Part shown: positions 29,011-37,548 of the stretch, in pieces
Layout of the letters: every line of letters starts with the position of its first letter
Numbering within the stretch: position 1 is the stretch's first letter
Assembly: GCA_014534345.1 (NCBI GenBank)
Contig: JACVRR010000002.1
Location: forward strand, 1 to 48,966
Source: Thermoleophilia bacterium
GTDB taxonomy: Bacteria; Actinomycetota; Thermoleophilia; Gaiellales; Gaiellaceae
Length of the DNA stretch: 48,966 bases
Reading direction: 5' to 3'
The notes under the pieces: generated by a model
What the model was told of the DNA's origin: nothing
The model's input: the letters and a program-made list of their open reading frames with translations, nothing else
Databases searched by the model: none
Made by a program: the position numbers and the translations under genes

Positions 29011-29117
29011 GGACACCCGACAACACACAGAGGACACCCGACAACCAACCACAAACGTGGAGGACACCCGAACGCCTAACGGGTGTCCTCTTGTCGGGTG
29101 TCCCCTATCGGGTGTCC
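29011..29117. repeat. iteron-like cluster: three GGACACCCGA plus three inverted (T)CGGGTGTCC
   Basis: GGACACCCGA at 29011, 29032, 29062; CGGGTGTCC at 29080, TCGGGTGTCC at 29094 and 29108. The central pair forms GAGGACACCCG...CGGGTGTCCTC. Confidence 0.9.
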
Positions 29118-29378
29118 CCGTTGGATCATGCTCTGGATCGGTGGCTGGATTTCCTGCCGGTTCTGCCCGCGATCTTGGCGCGAGTCCGTCATCAACCCGT
29201 GCTACGGTTGGCTCGTCTCGTCGCGTTCGTCGCCACGGGCCAACCGCTGCACCGAGCCGCCTGCGGGCGGCTCGCGTGCGTCTGAGGATCGTGGTCATGG
29301 CGGCCGACCGGTGGTGGTCATGTCGGCCGACGCCCCGGCTAGGGTCTCGCTCATGCGGCTGGCCACGACGCACGCGGC

Positions 29379-29978
29379 ATGGCTCCTCGCACGCTGATCT
29401 CGGTCGACGCCGAGGGGCGGCTGGTGGACGTCCCCTGCCCCGAGGGCTGGCAGCCGAGCGGGCCGACGATCAGCGCGGCCGACTTCGCCATCCCCGAGGG
29501 CTGGCAGGCTGCCCAGCTGACCTCCAGCCAGGGCGCGGGGACGCCTCCCGCACATCTTCCTAACACGCCGTCGCCCGTCGAGCAGCTCCCCGACGATCAG
29601 CGGCCGGCTGACTACTGGGTGAGCCTGGAGCGCGGCTTCGTCGAACACGCGCTCGAACGCGCGGCGTACCTCCGCGACGAAGCCGACGTCGTCGAGTGGT
29701 ACAACGACCTCCTCGGACTTCCCGCCGATCAGGCGCGCGTCCATGCCCGCGCGCTCCGCACGGAGGCGCGGATGTGGGCAGAGGCCGCTCGCCCGCGTCT
29801 CCCGACCACGGTCGGCCTCGGACTCCGCGTCAGCGGCATCGCACCTGTCCGGCGGCTCACGCGCGGCCGGCGGCTTCGGCCCGTCGCTCGCCGGGTCGCC
29901 CGGCGGCCGTCTCGCGGCTCGCCGTCGCGCGGCGACCCCTCACCATCAGAACCTGACCTAGCCCGGAGGGCGGCGTGA
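29379..29978 (+). CDS. hypothetical protein
   Basis: MAPRTLISVDAEGRLVDVPCPEGWQPSGPTISAADFAIPEGWQAAQL...YWVSLERGFVEHALERAAYLRDEADVVEWYNDLLGLPADQARVHARALRTEARMW; upstream-coupled to prim-pol. Confidence 0.7.
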   Translation: MAPRTLISVDAEGRLVDVPCPEGWQPSGPTISAADFAIPEGWQAAQLTSSQGAGTPPAHLPNTPSPVEQLPDDQRPADYWVSLERGFVEHALERAAYLRDEADVVEWYNDLLGLPADQARVHARALRTEARMWAEAARPRLPTTVGLGLRVSGIAPVRRLTRGRRLRPVARRVARRPSRGSPSRGDPSPSEPDLARRAA

Positions 29979-31231
29979 CCGTCGCCGCCCTGTCCTCTCT
30001 CGGCGAGGCTGCGCTCGACGGCGCGCGCGAGGGGCTGCGCGTCCTCGCGCTCGGCGACCTCAGCAAGAAGCCGAGGGCGGAGAGCGGCGGCGTCAACGAC
30101 TCCACGACGGACGAGCAGACGATCCGCGACTGGTGGTCGCGGTCGCCCGACGCGAACGTCGCGATTGCGACGGGCCGCTACGGGGACCGCTGGCTGGTCG
30201 GGATCGACCTCGATGGCGACGAGGGTTTCCACTCGCTTGCCTCGCTCGCGACGGTTGCCGGCATCGGCCGAGAGGAGGTTCGCCGCGCGCTCGCGACCCG
30301 ACGCGTACGGACGCCGCGAGGTGGCGCTCACCTCTACTACTGGTCGGGCGCCGAGATCCGCAACTCGCAGCGCAAGATCGCGCCAGGGATCGACGTCCGC
30401 GGGGTCGGCGGTTACCTCGTCGCACCGCCGAGTCGGCTGCCCGACGGCGAGTACCTCTGGAGCGGGACCAAGGAGATCGCCGAGCTGCCGAAGTGGCTGC
30501 TGGACGCGCTCCTCACGGCCAACGTCCCGGCGCCCATCCGCCGGGACCTCGCGGCGGTACTCCCGCCGGTGGGACGGGCGGACGGCGTCCTGTCGAAGGA
30601 GGAGCTGATCGCCTTCGACCGCGACGAGGCGTGTCTGCGCAGCCTGGTCGGCGTCTGCAACGGCTGCTACGGCGCGTCGCTCTCGCTCGACGGCCCCTTC
30701 GCGGCCCTGCACCGCCCGTCGAACGACCTCTCGGCGGAATTCTGGAAGGACGAGGGCGGCTTCTGGGTCTACCGCGATCGCTCGCCGCGGGCGCTGTTCC
30801 CGAAGCTCGCGCTGCCGCAGTTGTTCGCCGCCGTCGTCGCCGGCAAGTTCGACCGCGACCGGCCTCCGAAGGGCGGCGCCCTCGTCGAGTGGCGCTACCG
30901 CCTGCTCGTGGAGACGGGCTACCGGACCACGCGTCCGGTCGAGCTTCCGCCGACGCCAGACCTGAGCGAGCTGGAGCGGGAGGTGCTGGAGGGCTTCGCC
31001 TACCTGCTCGCGGTCAAGCAGAACCTCAACGACCCGCAGTCCTTCACGGCGCGGAACGCCGCCGAGTGGATCGGCAAGGGCGCGGCCTGGAGGCGGGTCA
31101 GCACCGCGCTCCACTCGCTGACGAAGAAGGGCTACCTCCGGGTCGCCGAGCAGCGGTCGACGCCGTTCAAAAAGCCGAACGGTGAGCCGATCCTCACGCC
31201 GTTCTACGTGCTGCCGGCGGGGTGGGCGTGA
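29975..31231 (+). CDS. bifunctional DNA primase/polymerase (prim-pol) domain replication protein
   Basis: KKPRAESGGVNDSTTDEQTIRDWWSRSPDANVAIATGRYGDRWLVGIDLDGDEG...TRRVRTPRGGAHLYYW...GIDVRGVGGYLVAPPSRLPDGEYLW; no helicase motifs visible. Confidence 0.9.
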   Translation: MTVAALSSLGEAALDGAREGLRVLALGDLSKKPRAESGGVNDSTTDEQTIRDWWSRSPDANVAIATGRYGDRWLVGIDLDGDEGFHSLASLATVAGIGREEVRRALATRRVRTPRGGAHLYYWSGAEIRNSQRKIAPGIDVRGVGGYLVAPPSRLPDGEYLWSGTKEIAELPKWLLDALLTANVPAPIRRDLAAVLPPVGRADGVLSKEELIAFDRDEACLRSLVGVCNGCYGASLSLDGPFAALHRPSNDLSAEFWKDEGGFWVYRDRSPRALFPKLALPQLFAAVVAGKFDRDRPPKGGALVEWRYRLLVETGYRTTRPVELPPTPDLSELEREVLEGFAYLLAVKQNLNDPQSFTARNAAEWIGKGAAWRRVSTALHSLTKKGYLRVAEQRSTPFKKPNGEPILTPFYVLPAGWA

Positions 31232-31488
31232 GCGAGTTCGCGCTTGTCGTCCCGCCCGAGCTGTACGAGCGGCTCGTGGCCGACGTCACCGCGCGCATCG
31301 CCGCCGAGCGGGCCGCCGCCGACCGGCCCGAGTTCCTGACCGTTCCGGAGACGGCCGAGCTGCTCCGCTGCTCGCGGCAGCGGGTCGACAACCTGCTTTC
31401 GGCGGGACGGTTGCCCAGGGTGAAGGACGGCGGGCGGACGCTGATCCGGCGGGCCGACCTCGACGCCTACCTTGACAAGGGGTCCTAA
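31228..31488 (+). CDS. excisionase-like HTH protein
   Basis: FLTVPETAELLRCSRQRVDNLLSAGRLPRVKDGGRTLIRRADLDAYLDKGS; GTG overlaps the prim-pol stop; precedes the integrase. Confidence 0.85.
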   Translation: MSEFALVVPPELYERLVADVTARIAAERAAADRPEFLTVPETAELLRCSRQRVDNLLSAGRLPRVKDGGRTLIRRADLDAYLDKGS

Positions 31489-31489
31489 G

Positions 31490-32854
31490 ATGGAGTCGAC
31501 AGACGTAAGCGGGCCGGCGGTGCGCGAACACCCCGGCCCCGGCACGAAAGGAGTGTCTTCCGTGCGGAGCGAGACTAGTCGCTCGACGGGTCCGTCGAGC
31601 AGGAAGCTCGAACGGACAGACCATCCGGGGATCTACAAGCGGGGCGGCAGCTACGTCGTCGTCTACCGCGACCCGCAGGGCAGGCAGAAGAAGAAGGCCG
31701 CCCGGACGCTCCGGCAGGCCCTCGACCTGAAGGCGACGCTACGCGCGGACGTCGTGCGGGGCGAGTACCGGGCGGTCAGCCAGACCACCTTCACCGACTA
31801 CGCGAAGGTCTGGATCGACACCTACCGCGGGCGTACCTCGCGCGGGATCAGGGCCAAGACGCTCGCCGACTACCGCCGGCAGCTCGGCCTCGACGTGAAC
31901 GGCGAGCCTCTCGGCGACGGGGCCGTCGCGTTCTTCGGGCGGAAGCGGCTGGCCGAGATCGAGCCGAGCGACGTCAAGCGGTACGCCAAGCAGGTCGCGG
32001 ACAGGGGGGTTAGTCAGAACACCGTGCGGCTTGCACTCGCCCCGGTCAAGGCGTTGCTCGCCGACGCGTTCGAGGAGGGCGTGATTCGGTCCAACCCGGC
32101 GGCGAGGGTGCGAATCGCGCAGCCGGCCCCCCTCGTCGAGGTTGATGACGACGAAGAGCAGCAGGCGAAGGCGTGGACGCGGGAGGAGCTGCGGAAGCTC
32201 CTGGATGAGGTCCCGGCCAACTGGCGGCTGCTGGTCGAGCTGCTCGCCGGCGCTGGCCTTCGCGTCAGCGAGGCGATTCCGCTCCGTTGGAAGGATCTCG
32301 ACCTCGGTAGGCGGCGGGTCAGGGTGCGGCGCTCGATGGTCGACGGCGTGATCGGCAAGCCGAAGACGGAGTACGGTCGTCGCGACGTCCCCCTCTCCCC
32401 CGCCCTCGCCCGCCGGCTGTGGGAGGAGCGGAAGCGGGCCGGCGAGGGGCGGGATGACGCGCTCGTCTTCGCCGACCGGACGGGCAAGGCCGTGGCGTAC
32501 AACGCGCTACGTCGCGCGCTCAAGAAGGCGAGTGAGCGGGCGGGCGTCCCGTGGCTCGGCGTCCATGCACTTCGCCACACCGCCGCCTCGCTCCTGTTCG
32601 CCGAGGGGTGGAACGCGGCCCAGGTGCAGCACTTCCTCGGCCACCACTCGGCCGCCTTCACCCTGGCGACGTACATTCACTTGCTCGACCACGACCTGCC
32701 CGAGCCGCTGGCCGTCGACTCCATCCTCGACCCCGAGGGGGGCAACGCGGGGGCAACGAGAGGGGTTGAGACGGCCGGAGAGACGGCCGGAGACCCGGTC
32801 GAGCAGCAGGACGGCGAAACCCGCTTGGTTCCTCGGATTGCAGCGGAGGCGTGA
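31490..32854 (+). CDS. int: tyrosine recombinase / site-specific integrase
   Basis: GAGLRVSEAIPLRWKDLDL, LGVHALRHTAASLLFAEGWNAAQVQHFLGHHSAAFTLATYIHL (R..HxxR..H..Y); adjacent to attR. A later GTG start near 31562 is possible. Confidence 0.95.
   Translation: MESTDVSGPAVREHPGPGTKGVSSVRSETSRSTGPSSRKLERTDHPGIYKRGGSYVVVYRDPQGRQKKKAARTLRQALDLKATLRADVVRGEYRAVSQTTFTDYAKVWIDTYRGRTSRGIRAKTLADYRRQLGLDVNGEPLGDGAVAFFGRKRLAEIEPSDVKRYAKQVADRGVSQNTVRLALAPVKALLADAFEEGVIRSNPAARVRIAQPAPLVEVDDDEEQQAKAWTREELRKLLDEVPANWRLLVELLAGAGLRVSEAIPLRWKDLDLGRRRVRVRRSMVDGVIGKPKTEYGRRDVPLSPALARRLWEERKRAGEGRDDALVFADRTGKAVAYNALRRALKKASERAGVPWLGVHALRHTAASLLFAEGWNAAQVQHFLGHHSAAFTLATYIHLLDHDLPEPLAVDSILDPEGGNAGATRGVETAGETAGDPVEQQDGETRLVPRIAAEA
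32737..32757 (+). repeat. paired GGGGGCAAC motif (candidate arm-type site, right), within the int 3' end
   Basis: GGGGGGCAACGCGGGGGCAAC. Confidence 0.6.
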
Positions 32855-32876
32855 GCTACCAGGAGACGCCTGGAGG

Positions 32877-32932
32877 GACTTAAAATCGGGTGTCCGCGAG
32901 GACGTGAGGGTTCGATCCCCTCCCCCGGCATC
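32877..32932 (+). repeat. attR: 56-bp copy of the tRNA-Leu 3' end
   Basis: Matches 16928-16983 with one T/C mismatch. Confidence 0.95.
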
Positions 32933-33121
32933 GCGCCGTCGAGTCCGGCGCCGGCGTCTCACGCCGGGCACGTGCGACTCGCCCTTGCGCGGGCGCCATG
33001 ACGACTTGCCGGCGCTGGCATGGCGGCGTCCGCGCGGCGCGGAACGCGCTCACGCACGCGCAGCTGTCGCGAGCGTCGTGCCGGACCTCCGCCGCGGCTC
33101 GCGGGCGGTCGTCCGCAGTGG

Positions 33122-33475
33122 CTAGCGGTCGTCGGCGCGCGGATCCGACTCGGCCGCGACCTCGGCCGCCGGGCCGGTCTTCTCGACGATCCAGTACCCG
33201 TCGTGCTTCTCGACCACCGCCTCGATCTCGGGATCGACGTGCTCCGGCTTGACGAAGAACCGCGTCCGGTGCGAGCGCACTCGCTCGTACTCCGGCGCTG
33301 GCAACGCGATCGCCTCTGTGCAGCCGCTGTCGGCGCACTCGCACACCCACTCGTCCACGGGCTCCGCGACGCTGAACCCCTCGCTGATCTCCCGCACGCG
33401 CTCGTTCACGTCGCGGAACAAGGTCTCCGCCAGCGCGGCGCTCGCCTGACGCTCCTCCTCGCGGCCTGTGCTCAT
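33122..33475 (-). CDS. conserved hypothetical with CECxxxxC
   Basis: EWVCECADSGCTEAIALPAPEYERVRSHRTRFFVKPEHVDPEIEAVVEKHDGYWIVEK. Confidence 0.8.
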   Translation of the reverse strand: MSTGREEERQASAALAETLFRDVNERVREISEGFSVAEPVDEWVCECADSGCTEAIALPAPEYERVRSHRTRFFVKPEHVDPEIEAVVEKHDGYWIVEKTGPAAEVAAESDPRADDR

Positions 33476-33532
33476 CGTCCTCGCTCCTGGGGTCGGGGGC
33501 GACGGTCGGCGCGCTCTGCGCGCCTCGCGTCC

Positions 33533-33754
33533 CTACCTGTCTACCCGAAGAACGTGCCTGAGCGCCAGGAGGTGATGCTTCGGCGGGAGCATCCGGAGCA
33601 GCGCAAGCATCTCGCCGGCCTCCGCGGTCGTCTCGTGGAGGAGCGTGCCCGAGAGTCGTAGCCGTGTTGGAGAGCCGTTCGGCTCGACGGTCGCATCGTC
33701 GTCGTCGTAACCGAGCTCGCGCAGGCGCGCATTCGCTTCGCGGGCGGCATCCAT
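33533..33754 (-). CDS. small conserved protein (73 aa), paralog of 36082-36300
   Basis: MDAAREANARLRELGYDDDDATVEPNG...EMLALLRMLPPKHHLLALRHVLRVDR. Confidence 0.7.
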   Translation of the reverse strand: MDAAREANARLRELGYDDDDATVEPNGSPTRLRLSGTLLHETTAEAGEMLALLRMLPPKHHLLALRHVLRVDR

Positions 33755-33879
33755 GTCTCTCGGACGGTTATCGACGGATGCGCGCCTGCTCTAACCCGAT
33801 CGACCGTTCGGTCAGCGCAGACCGGGGTTCAGCGCGCCCGGGGCGCGGAATACGGAGAGTGTCGACCGAGGAGGGACGA

Positions 33880-34230
33880 ATGGCCAACGAACAGGAACAG
33901 CGTTCCGGGGGCGAGCGCGGCGGCGACGCGGGCTCCGACGGCAGCGGCGGTACGGTGCGTACGGCGGTCAAGACTGTCGTGGTCGGAGCCGTTGCGGCGA
34001 CCATCGCGTTCGCCGGGCGGAAGGCCCTGGCAGCGCTGCACGAGCGGCGGTCGGCCGCGGGCGGCGACGGCTCCGGAGGCGGCTCACAGCAGGACGAGGA
34101 CGACCTCGCGACCGTGCTGAAGCGGACGGCCCTCGACGTCGCGGTCGCCGCCGCCGCCGCGGCGGCGGACCTGCGGCGTTCCGACGAGCCCGGGGGCGAC
34201 GAGGAGGCGGGAGACGGCGGCAGCGCGTAG
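33880..34230 (+). CDS. hydrophilic protein with a Gly/Ala hydrophobic segment
   Basis: ATG after GAGGAGGGACGA; TAVKTVVVGAVAATIAFAGRKALAALHERR. Confidence 0.65.
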   Translation: MANEQEQRSGGERGGDAGSDGSGGTVRTAVKTVVVGAVAATIAFAGRKALAALHERRSAAGGDGSGGGSQQDEDDLATVLKRTALDVAVAAAAAAADLRRSDEPGGDEEAGDGGSA

Positions 34231-34276
34231 ACGCGCCGCCGCCTCCCAACCCCGCCGCGCCGGAGCGCGGCCGCTC

Positions 34277-35446
34277 CTACGAGGGCGTCGCCGCGCGCCG
34301 CTCCTCGCGACGACGCTCGCGCTCCTCGCGCTCCTTCTCCCGCTGCTCGCGCTCTTCGTCCGACATCTCCTCCGTCGCCCCCGCCTGCGGACCGGAGTCG
34401 CCGTCCTCGTCGTCGCCGCCGTCGTCGTCCTTTTCCCCGGCGGCGCGACCGCCAGGCGTGCGCAGCTCCTCGGTCTCCTCGAGCGGCCTACCCTCCTCGA
34501 CGCCCGGGTCCTCGACGACCTCGCCGTCCTCGATCCGGCCGCGCCACGCGCCGGTCGCCTCGCCGTGCGCCTCGATGAACGCCTTGAAGCGGCAGAGATC
34601 GGACTCGGCGGCGCGCTTCACGAAGCGCAGGCCGGAAGCCATCTTCTCGAAGAGGCCCGCCGGGTTGAAGTCGATCGTGACGAGCACGCGCGTCATGTTC
34701 TCGCTCAGGGCGTGGAACGAGACCTGGCCGACGTGGCTGGTGCCGCTGACGGTCTTCCACGCGATCTTGTAGTCGGGGACCTGCTCGGTGATCTCCGCTT
34801 CCCAGTCGCGCTTCCAGAACCAGATCTTCTGCTCCCACTTCAGCTTGGCGCGGTCGTCGTCGTCCTGGTTCACGCTCACCACGCGGTGCATGAACTTCGG
34901 GAACTCCTCGAACTGCGTCCACTGGTTGTACGCCGTCTCCACGGGGACGCCGACGTCGCAGTAGCGCTGGATCGGGTTGCGCCGCCCGTTGCCCCAGCCC
35001 TTGCTCGGCTCCTTCTTGCCTCCGCCGAGGCCGACCTTCGACGCCAGCCCGCCGAGCATTCCGCCACCGTCGCCGCCGCCCCCGTCGCCGCCCTTCTTGA
35101 AGAGCTTGGCGGCTACGCCCGTCACCCCGCCCTTGTCCTCCGCCTTCGCCAGCGCGCTCTCGGCCGTCTCCTCGGCCTGGTCGGCGGCCTTGCTCGAGAG
35201 CGAGTCCTTGACCTTCGGCGCGGCCTTGACGGCCGCGTAGCCGACGGCGGCCGCCGCCGCGACGCCGGCCGGGATCAGCACCTTCCCGCCCACGCCGTTG
35301 CCGTCGCCGCCGTCCAGGACGCCGCGCACGCGGTCTACCACGCCTGCGGTCGTGCCCTGCACGCCGTCGCCGGCGCCGTCGGCCGTCTCGCGGGCGGACT
35401 CCTGCGCGCCGCCGGCGTCCTCGCCTCTCGGGTTGTCCTCGGCCAT
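34277..35446 (-). CDS. SRPBCC (polyketide cyclase/dehydrase-like) domain protein with acidic low-complexity flanks
   Basis: CDVGVPVETAYNQWTQFEEFPKFMHRVVSVNQDDDDRAKLKWEQKIWFWKRDWEAEITEQVPDYKIAWKTVSGTSHVGQVSFHALSENMTRVLVTIDFNPAGLFEKMASG. Confidence 0.85.
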   Translation of the reverse strand: MAEDNPRGEDAGGAQESARETADGAGDGVQGTTAGVVDRVRGVLDGGDGNGVGGKVLIPAGVAAAAAVGYAAVKAAPKVKDSLSSKAADQAEETAESALAKAEDKGGVTGVAAKLFKKGGDGGGGDGGGMLGGLASKVGLGGGKKEPSKGWGNGRRNPIQRYCDVGVPVETAYNQWTQFEEFPKFMHRVVSVNQDDDDRAKLKWEQKIWFWKRDWEAEITEQVPDYKIAWKTVSGTSHVGQVSFHALSENMTRVLVTIDFNPAGLFEKMASGLRFVKRAAESDLCRFKAFIEAHGEATGAWRGRIEDGEVVEDPGVEEGRPLEETEELRTPGGRAAGEKDDDGGDDEDGDSGPQAGATEEMSDEEREQREKEREERERRREERRAATPS

Positions 35447-35496
35447 CCCTCGTCTCCTCCCGTCGCTTGCCGTCGTGTCGCCGCCGGACCGGTCGG

Positions 35497-35997
35497 CTAG
35501 TCGCCGTCGCCCGCCTTCTGCTGACCTTCGCCCTTGCCCTTCGCCTCGAGGATGTCCTTCGCGGCGTCGCCGGCCGCGGCGACCGCCTCCTTCAGCGCGC
35601 TCTTCATCATCTCCGCCCGCTTGCCGTTCTCGAGCTTCGTCGGCAGCAGCTCGTTGACGGGCCGAGAGGTGACGACGTTGCCCGCAGCGGCGCCCGCCGC
35701 CGAGGCGATCTCCCGCGCGGCCCCGCCGGCGCTCTTCTTCAGCGCCTCGGTGCGCTCGGGCTGCACGACCTGCGCGACGCGCCAGACGGCCCCCAGCGCC
35801 GCACCGGCGAGCGCGCCGATCCCCATGTCGCGCGCGAGCTCTCCCATGCGCAGCCCGCCGCCGTCCCCGCCGTCGCGCTTGCCCTCCGGGGCCTCCTCGC
35901 GGTCCTGCGCGCTCGGCCGCTCCTCGCGCTTCTGCGCGCTCGACCCCTCGCGCTCGCTCTGCGCACGCTCGTCCTGCTGCCTCGGCTCGTCGGTCAT
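35497..35997 (-). CDS. acidic/basic low-complexity protein with an Ala/Gly hydrophobic patch
   Basis: MGELARDMGIGALAGAALGAVWRVAQVVQPERTEALKKSAGGAAREIASAAGAAAGNVV...ALKEAVAAAGDAAKDILEAKGKGEGQ. Confidence 0.7.
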   Translation of the reverse strand: MTDEPRQQDERAQSEREGSSAQKREERPSAQDREEAPEGKRDGGDGGGLRMGELARDMGIGALAGAALGAVWRVAQVVQPERTEALKKSAGGAAREIASAAGAAAGNVVTSRPVNELLPTKLENGKRAEMMKSALKEAVAAAGDAAKDILEAKGKGEGQQKAGDGD

Positions 35998-36081
35998 CGT
36001 TCCTCCTCGCTGTGGCGCTTTCGTCCGTCGCGTACTACCCGGCCGCGCAGTTGTAAACCGGCCGCAGCCCGCGGAGTCGCG

Positions 36082-36300
36082 CTAGTCGCCGTTCAGCCGG
36101 TGACGCAGGAGGAGCAGGTACAGCTTCGGGGGCAGCATCTCCAGCAGCGGGGTCAGGTCGTCGGCAGCGACCTGCACGGTGGCGACGAGCTCGCCGCGCA
36201 CGAGGGCGCGGTCGATGTCTCCGTCGGCGTCGACGTGTGCCTCGTGGCGCGCGTAGCCGAGCTCCACGAGGCGACGGTTGGCACGGTCGTGCGCGTCCAG
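36082..36300 (-). CDS. small conserved protein, paralog of 33533-33754
   Basis: LDAHDRANRRLVELGYARHEAHVDADGDIDRALVRGELVATVQVAADDLTPLLEMLPPKLYLLLLRHRLNGD; start uncertain (CTG candidate). Confidence 0.6.
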   Translation of the reverse strand: MDAHDRANRRLVELGYARHEAHVDADGDIDRALVRGELVATVQVAADDLTPLLEMLPPKLYLLLLRHRLNGD

Positions 36301-36362
36301 AGTGGGACCCCCTGCGCAACTCTCTACCCGCTGTCGGCGTGAGCTAACGCGCGCGGCCGCGC

Positions 36363-36515
36363 CTAGCGGACGACCGCCTGCGCCTGGACGACGCGCGCGA
36401 CCTGCGAGCCGGAGTCGTCCACGACGTCGGTCTCGACCACGATGACCGCCCGGCCGGCGCCGAGGGGGCGCGACACCGCCTCCACCAGCCGGCCCGGAAC
36501 GGCATCGCCGCATAC
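36363..36515 (-). pseudogene. truncated hotdog-fold (PaaI-like) thioesterase remnant
   Basis: FGGVVCGDAVPGRLVEAVSRPLGAGRAVIVVETDVVDDSGSQVARVVQAQAVVR*; only the C-terminal ~50 aa is present. Confidence 0.5.
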
Positions 36516-36608
36516 CACGCCTCCGAATCGCCGAGGGCCGGTCCGGTGCTCACCGGCGGCCGGGGATCCACGACCCGCCCGGGCGGCCGGGGCGAGGCCC
36601 CCTCAGGG

Positions 36609-36671
36609 CTACAGGAGCCAGATCAGCAGGATGACGAGCAGAACGACGACGACGATACCTGGGATGTACAT
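36609..36671 (-). CDS. 20-aa hydrophobic microprotein
   Basis: AAGGAGGACC-ATG: MYIPGIVVVVLLVILLIWLL*; strong RBS at a good spacing. Confidence 0.6.
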   Translation of the reverse strand: MYIPGIVVVVLLVILLIWLL

Positions 36672-36775
36672 GGTCCTCCTTGCCGGTGGTTGGGTCAGGA
36701 GGTAAACGGCGCTCGCCGGAGCGCGGTTACGGCCGGCGGCGCGGCGCCGGCGGTCGCGACGGGGCGGCGCTCCGT

Positions 36776-37480
36776 CTAGCCGCCGCCGGGCGGCAGCTGA
36801 TCGCGCGTCGCGCCCTCCGGGCCCTGGAAGCCGTACTCGTCGAGGAAGGCGTCGAACGCCTGCTCGTCGAACCGCGGGCACTTCGCGAGCACGCCCTCTT
36901 CGCGCTCCAGGCGATTGTCGGCGCCGAAGTGCGCCCGCCAGGCGCCGAGCGAGATCTGGTCGCCCAGGCGGGGAAGCGGCGCGATCAGCAGCCCGTTCGG
37001 GTCGGCGCGGTACCACTCGACGATCCGCCGCACGTCCGCCTCCGGCACGTCCTCGCCGTACTGGATCACGACCGCGCCGTGCTCCATGTTGTGCACGAGC
37101 CGGAGCTGCTCGACCGGCTCGTCGTACACGTCGAGCGGCGACTGCACATTGTGATGCGGACCGGCGACCGGCGGATCCGTCGGGTACTCGAAGCCTTCGG
37201 GCAGCTCGTCGACGTGCCGTAGCGGGGCCCCGTCCGCGTCCTCGGGGTACTCGACGGGAACGATCTCCAGCGTGCAGCCGGCGCCGCGGATCGACTCGCC
37301 AGCGCTCGCCGACCCGCCGAACGCGAACAGGAAGACGCCCGCCGCGGCGGCGGCGAGCACCGCCGCGCCCACGGCGATCAGGAGCCAGAGCGGCCGCCCC
37401 TCCCGCCCGGCGTCGCGCGAGCGCGCCTGCGGCGCCTGGACGCGGCGCGGCGGCGGGGGAGTCCGCGGTTTCTTCGCCAC
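36776..37480 (-). CDS. DUF3105-type membrane-anchored protein
   Basis: TM PLWLLIAVGAAVLAAAAAGVFLF; YPTDPPVAGPHHN...LRLVHNMEHGAVVIQY. Confidence 0.85.
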   Translation of the reverse strand: MAKKPRTPPPPRRVQAPQARSRDAGREGRPLWLLIAVGAAVLAAAAAGVFLFAFGGSASAGESIRGAGCTLEIVPVEYPEDADGAPLRHVDELPEGFEYPTDPPVAGPHHNVQSPLDVYDEPVEQLRLVHNMEHGAVVIQYGEDVPEADVRRIVEWYRADPNGLLIAPLPRLGDQISLGAWRAHFGADNRLEREEGVLAKCPRFDEQAFDAFLDEYGFQGPEGATRDQLPPGGG

Positions 37481-37548
37481 GTCGCGGCGATGCTAGCAAC
37501 GTCCTCCGCGAGCTCCGTCCGACGCCGTCCGTACCGTTTGCCGGTCCA

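Noticed and set aside
29062-29090. Simple rho-independent terminator
   Set aside because: Stem is present but no T-run, and it is part of a six-copy repeat cluster between divergent genes, so an origin/operator is more likely.
29011-29117. CRISPR array
   Set aside because: Repeats are only ~10 bp, occur in both orientations and have spacers of a few nt; no cas genes.
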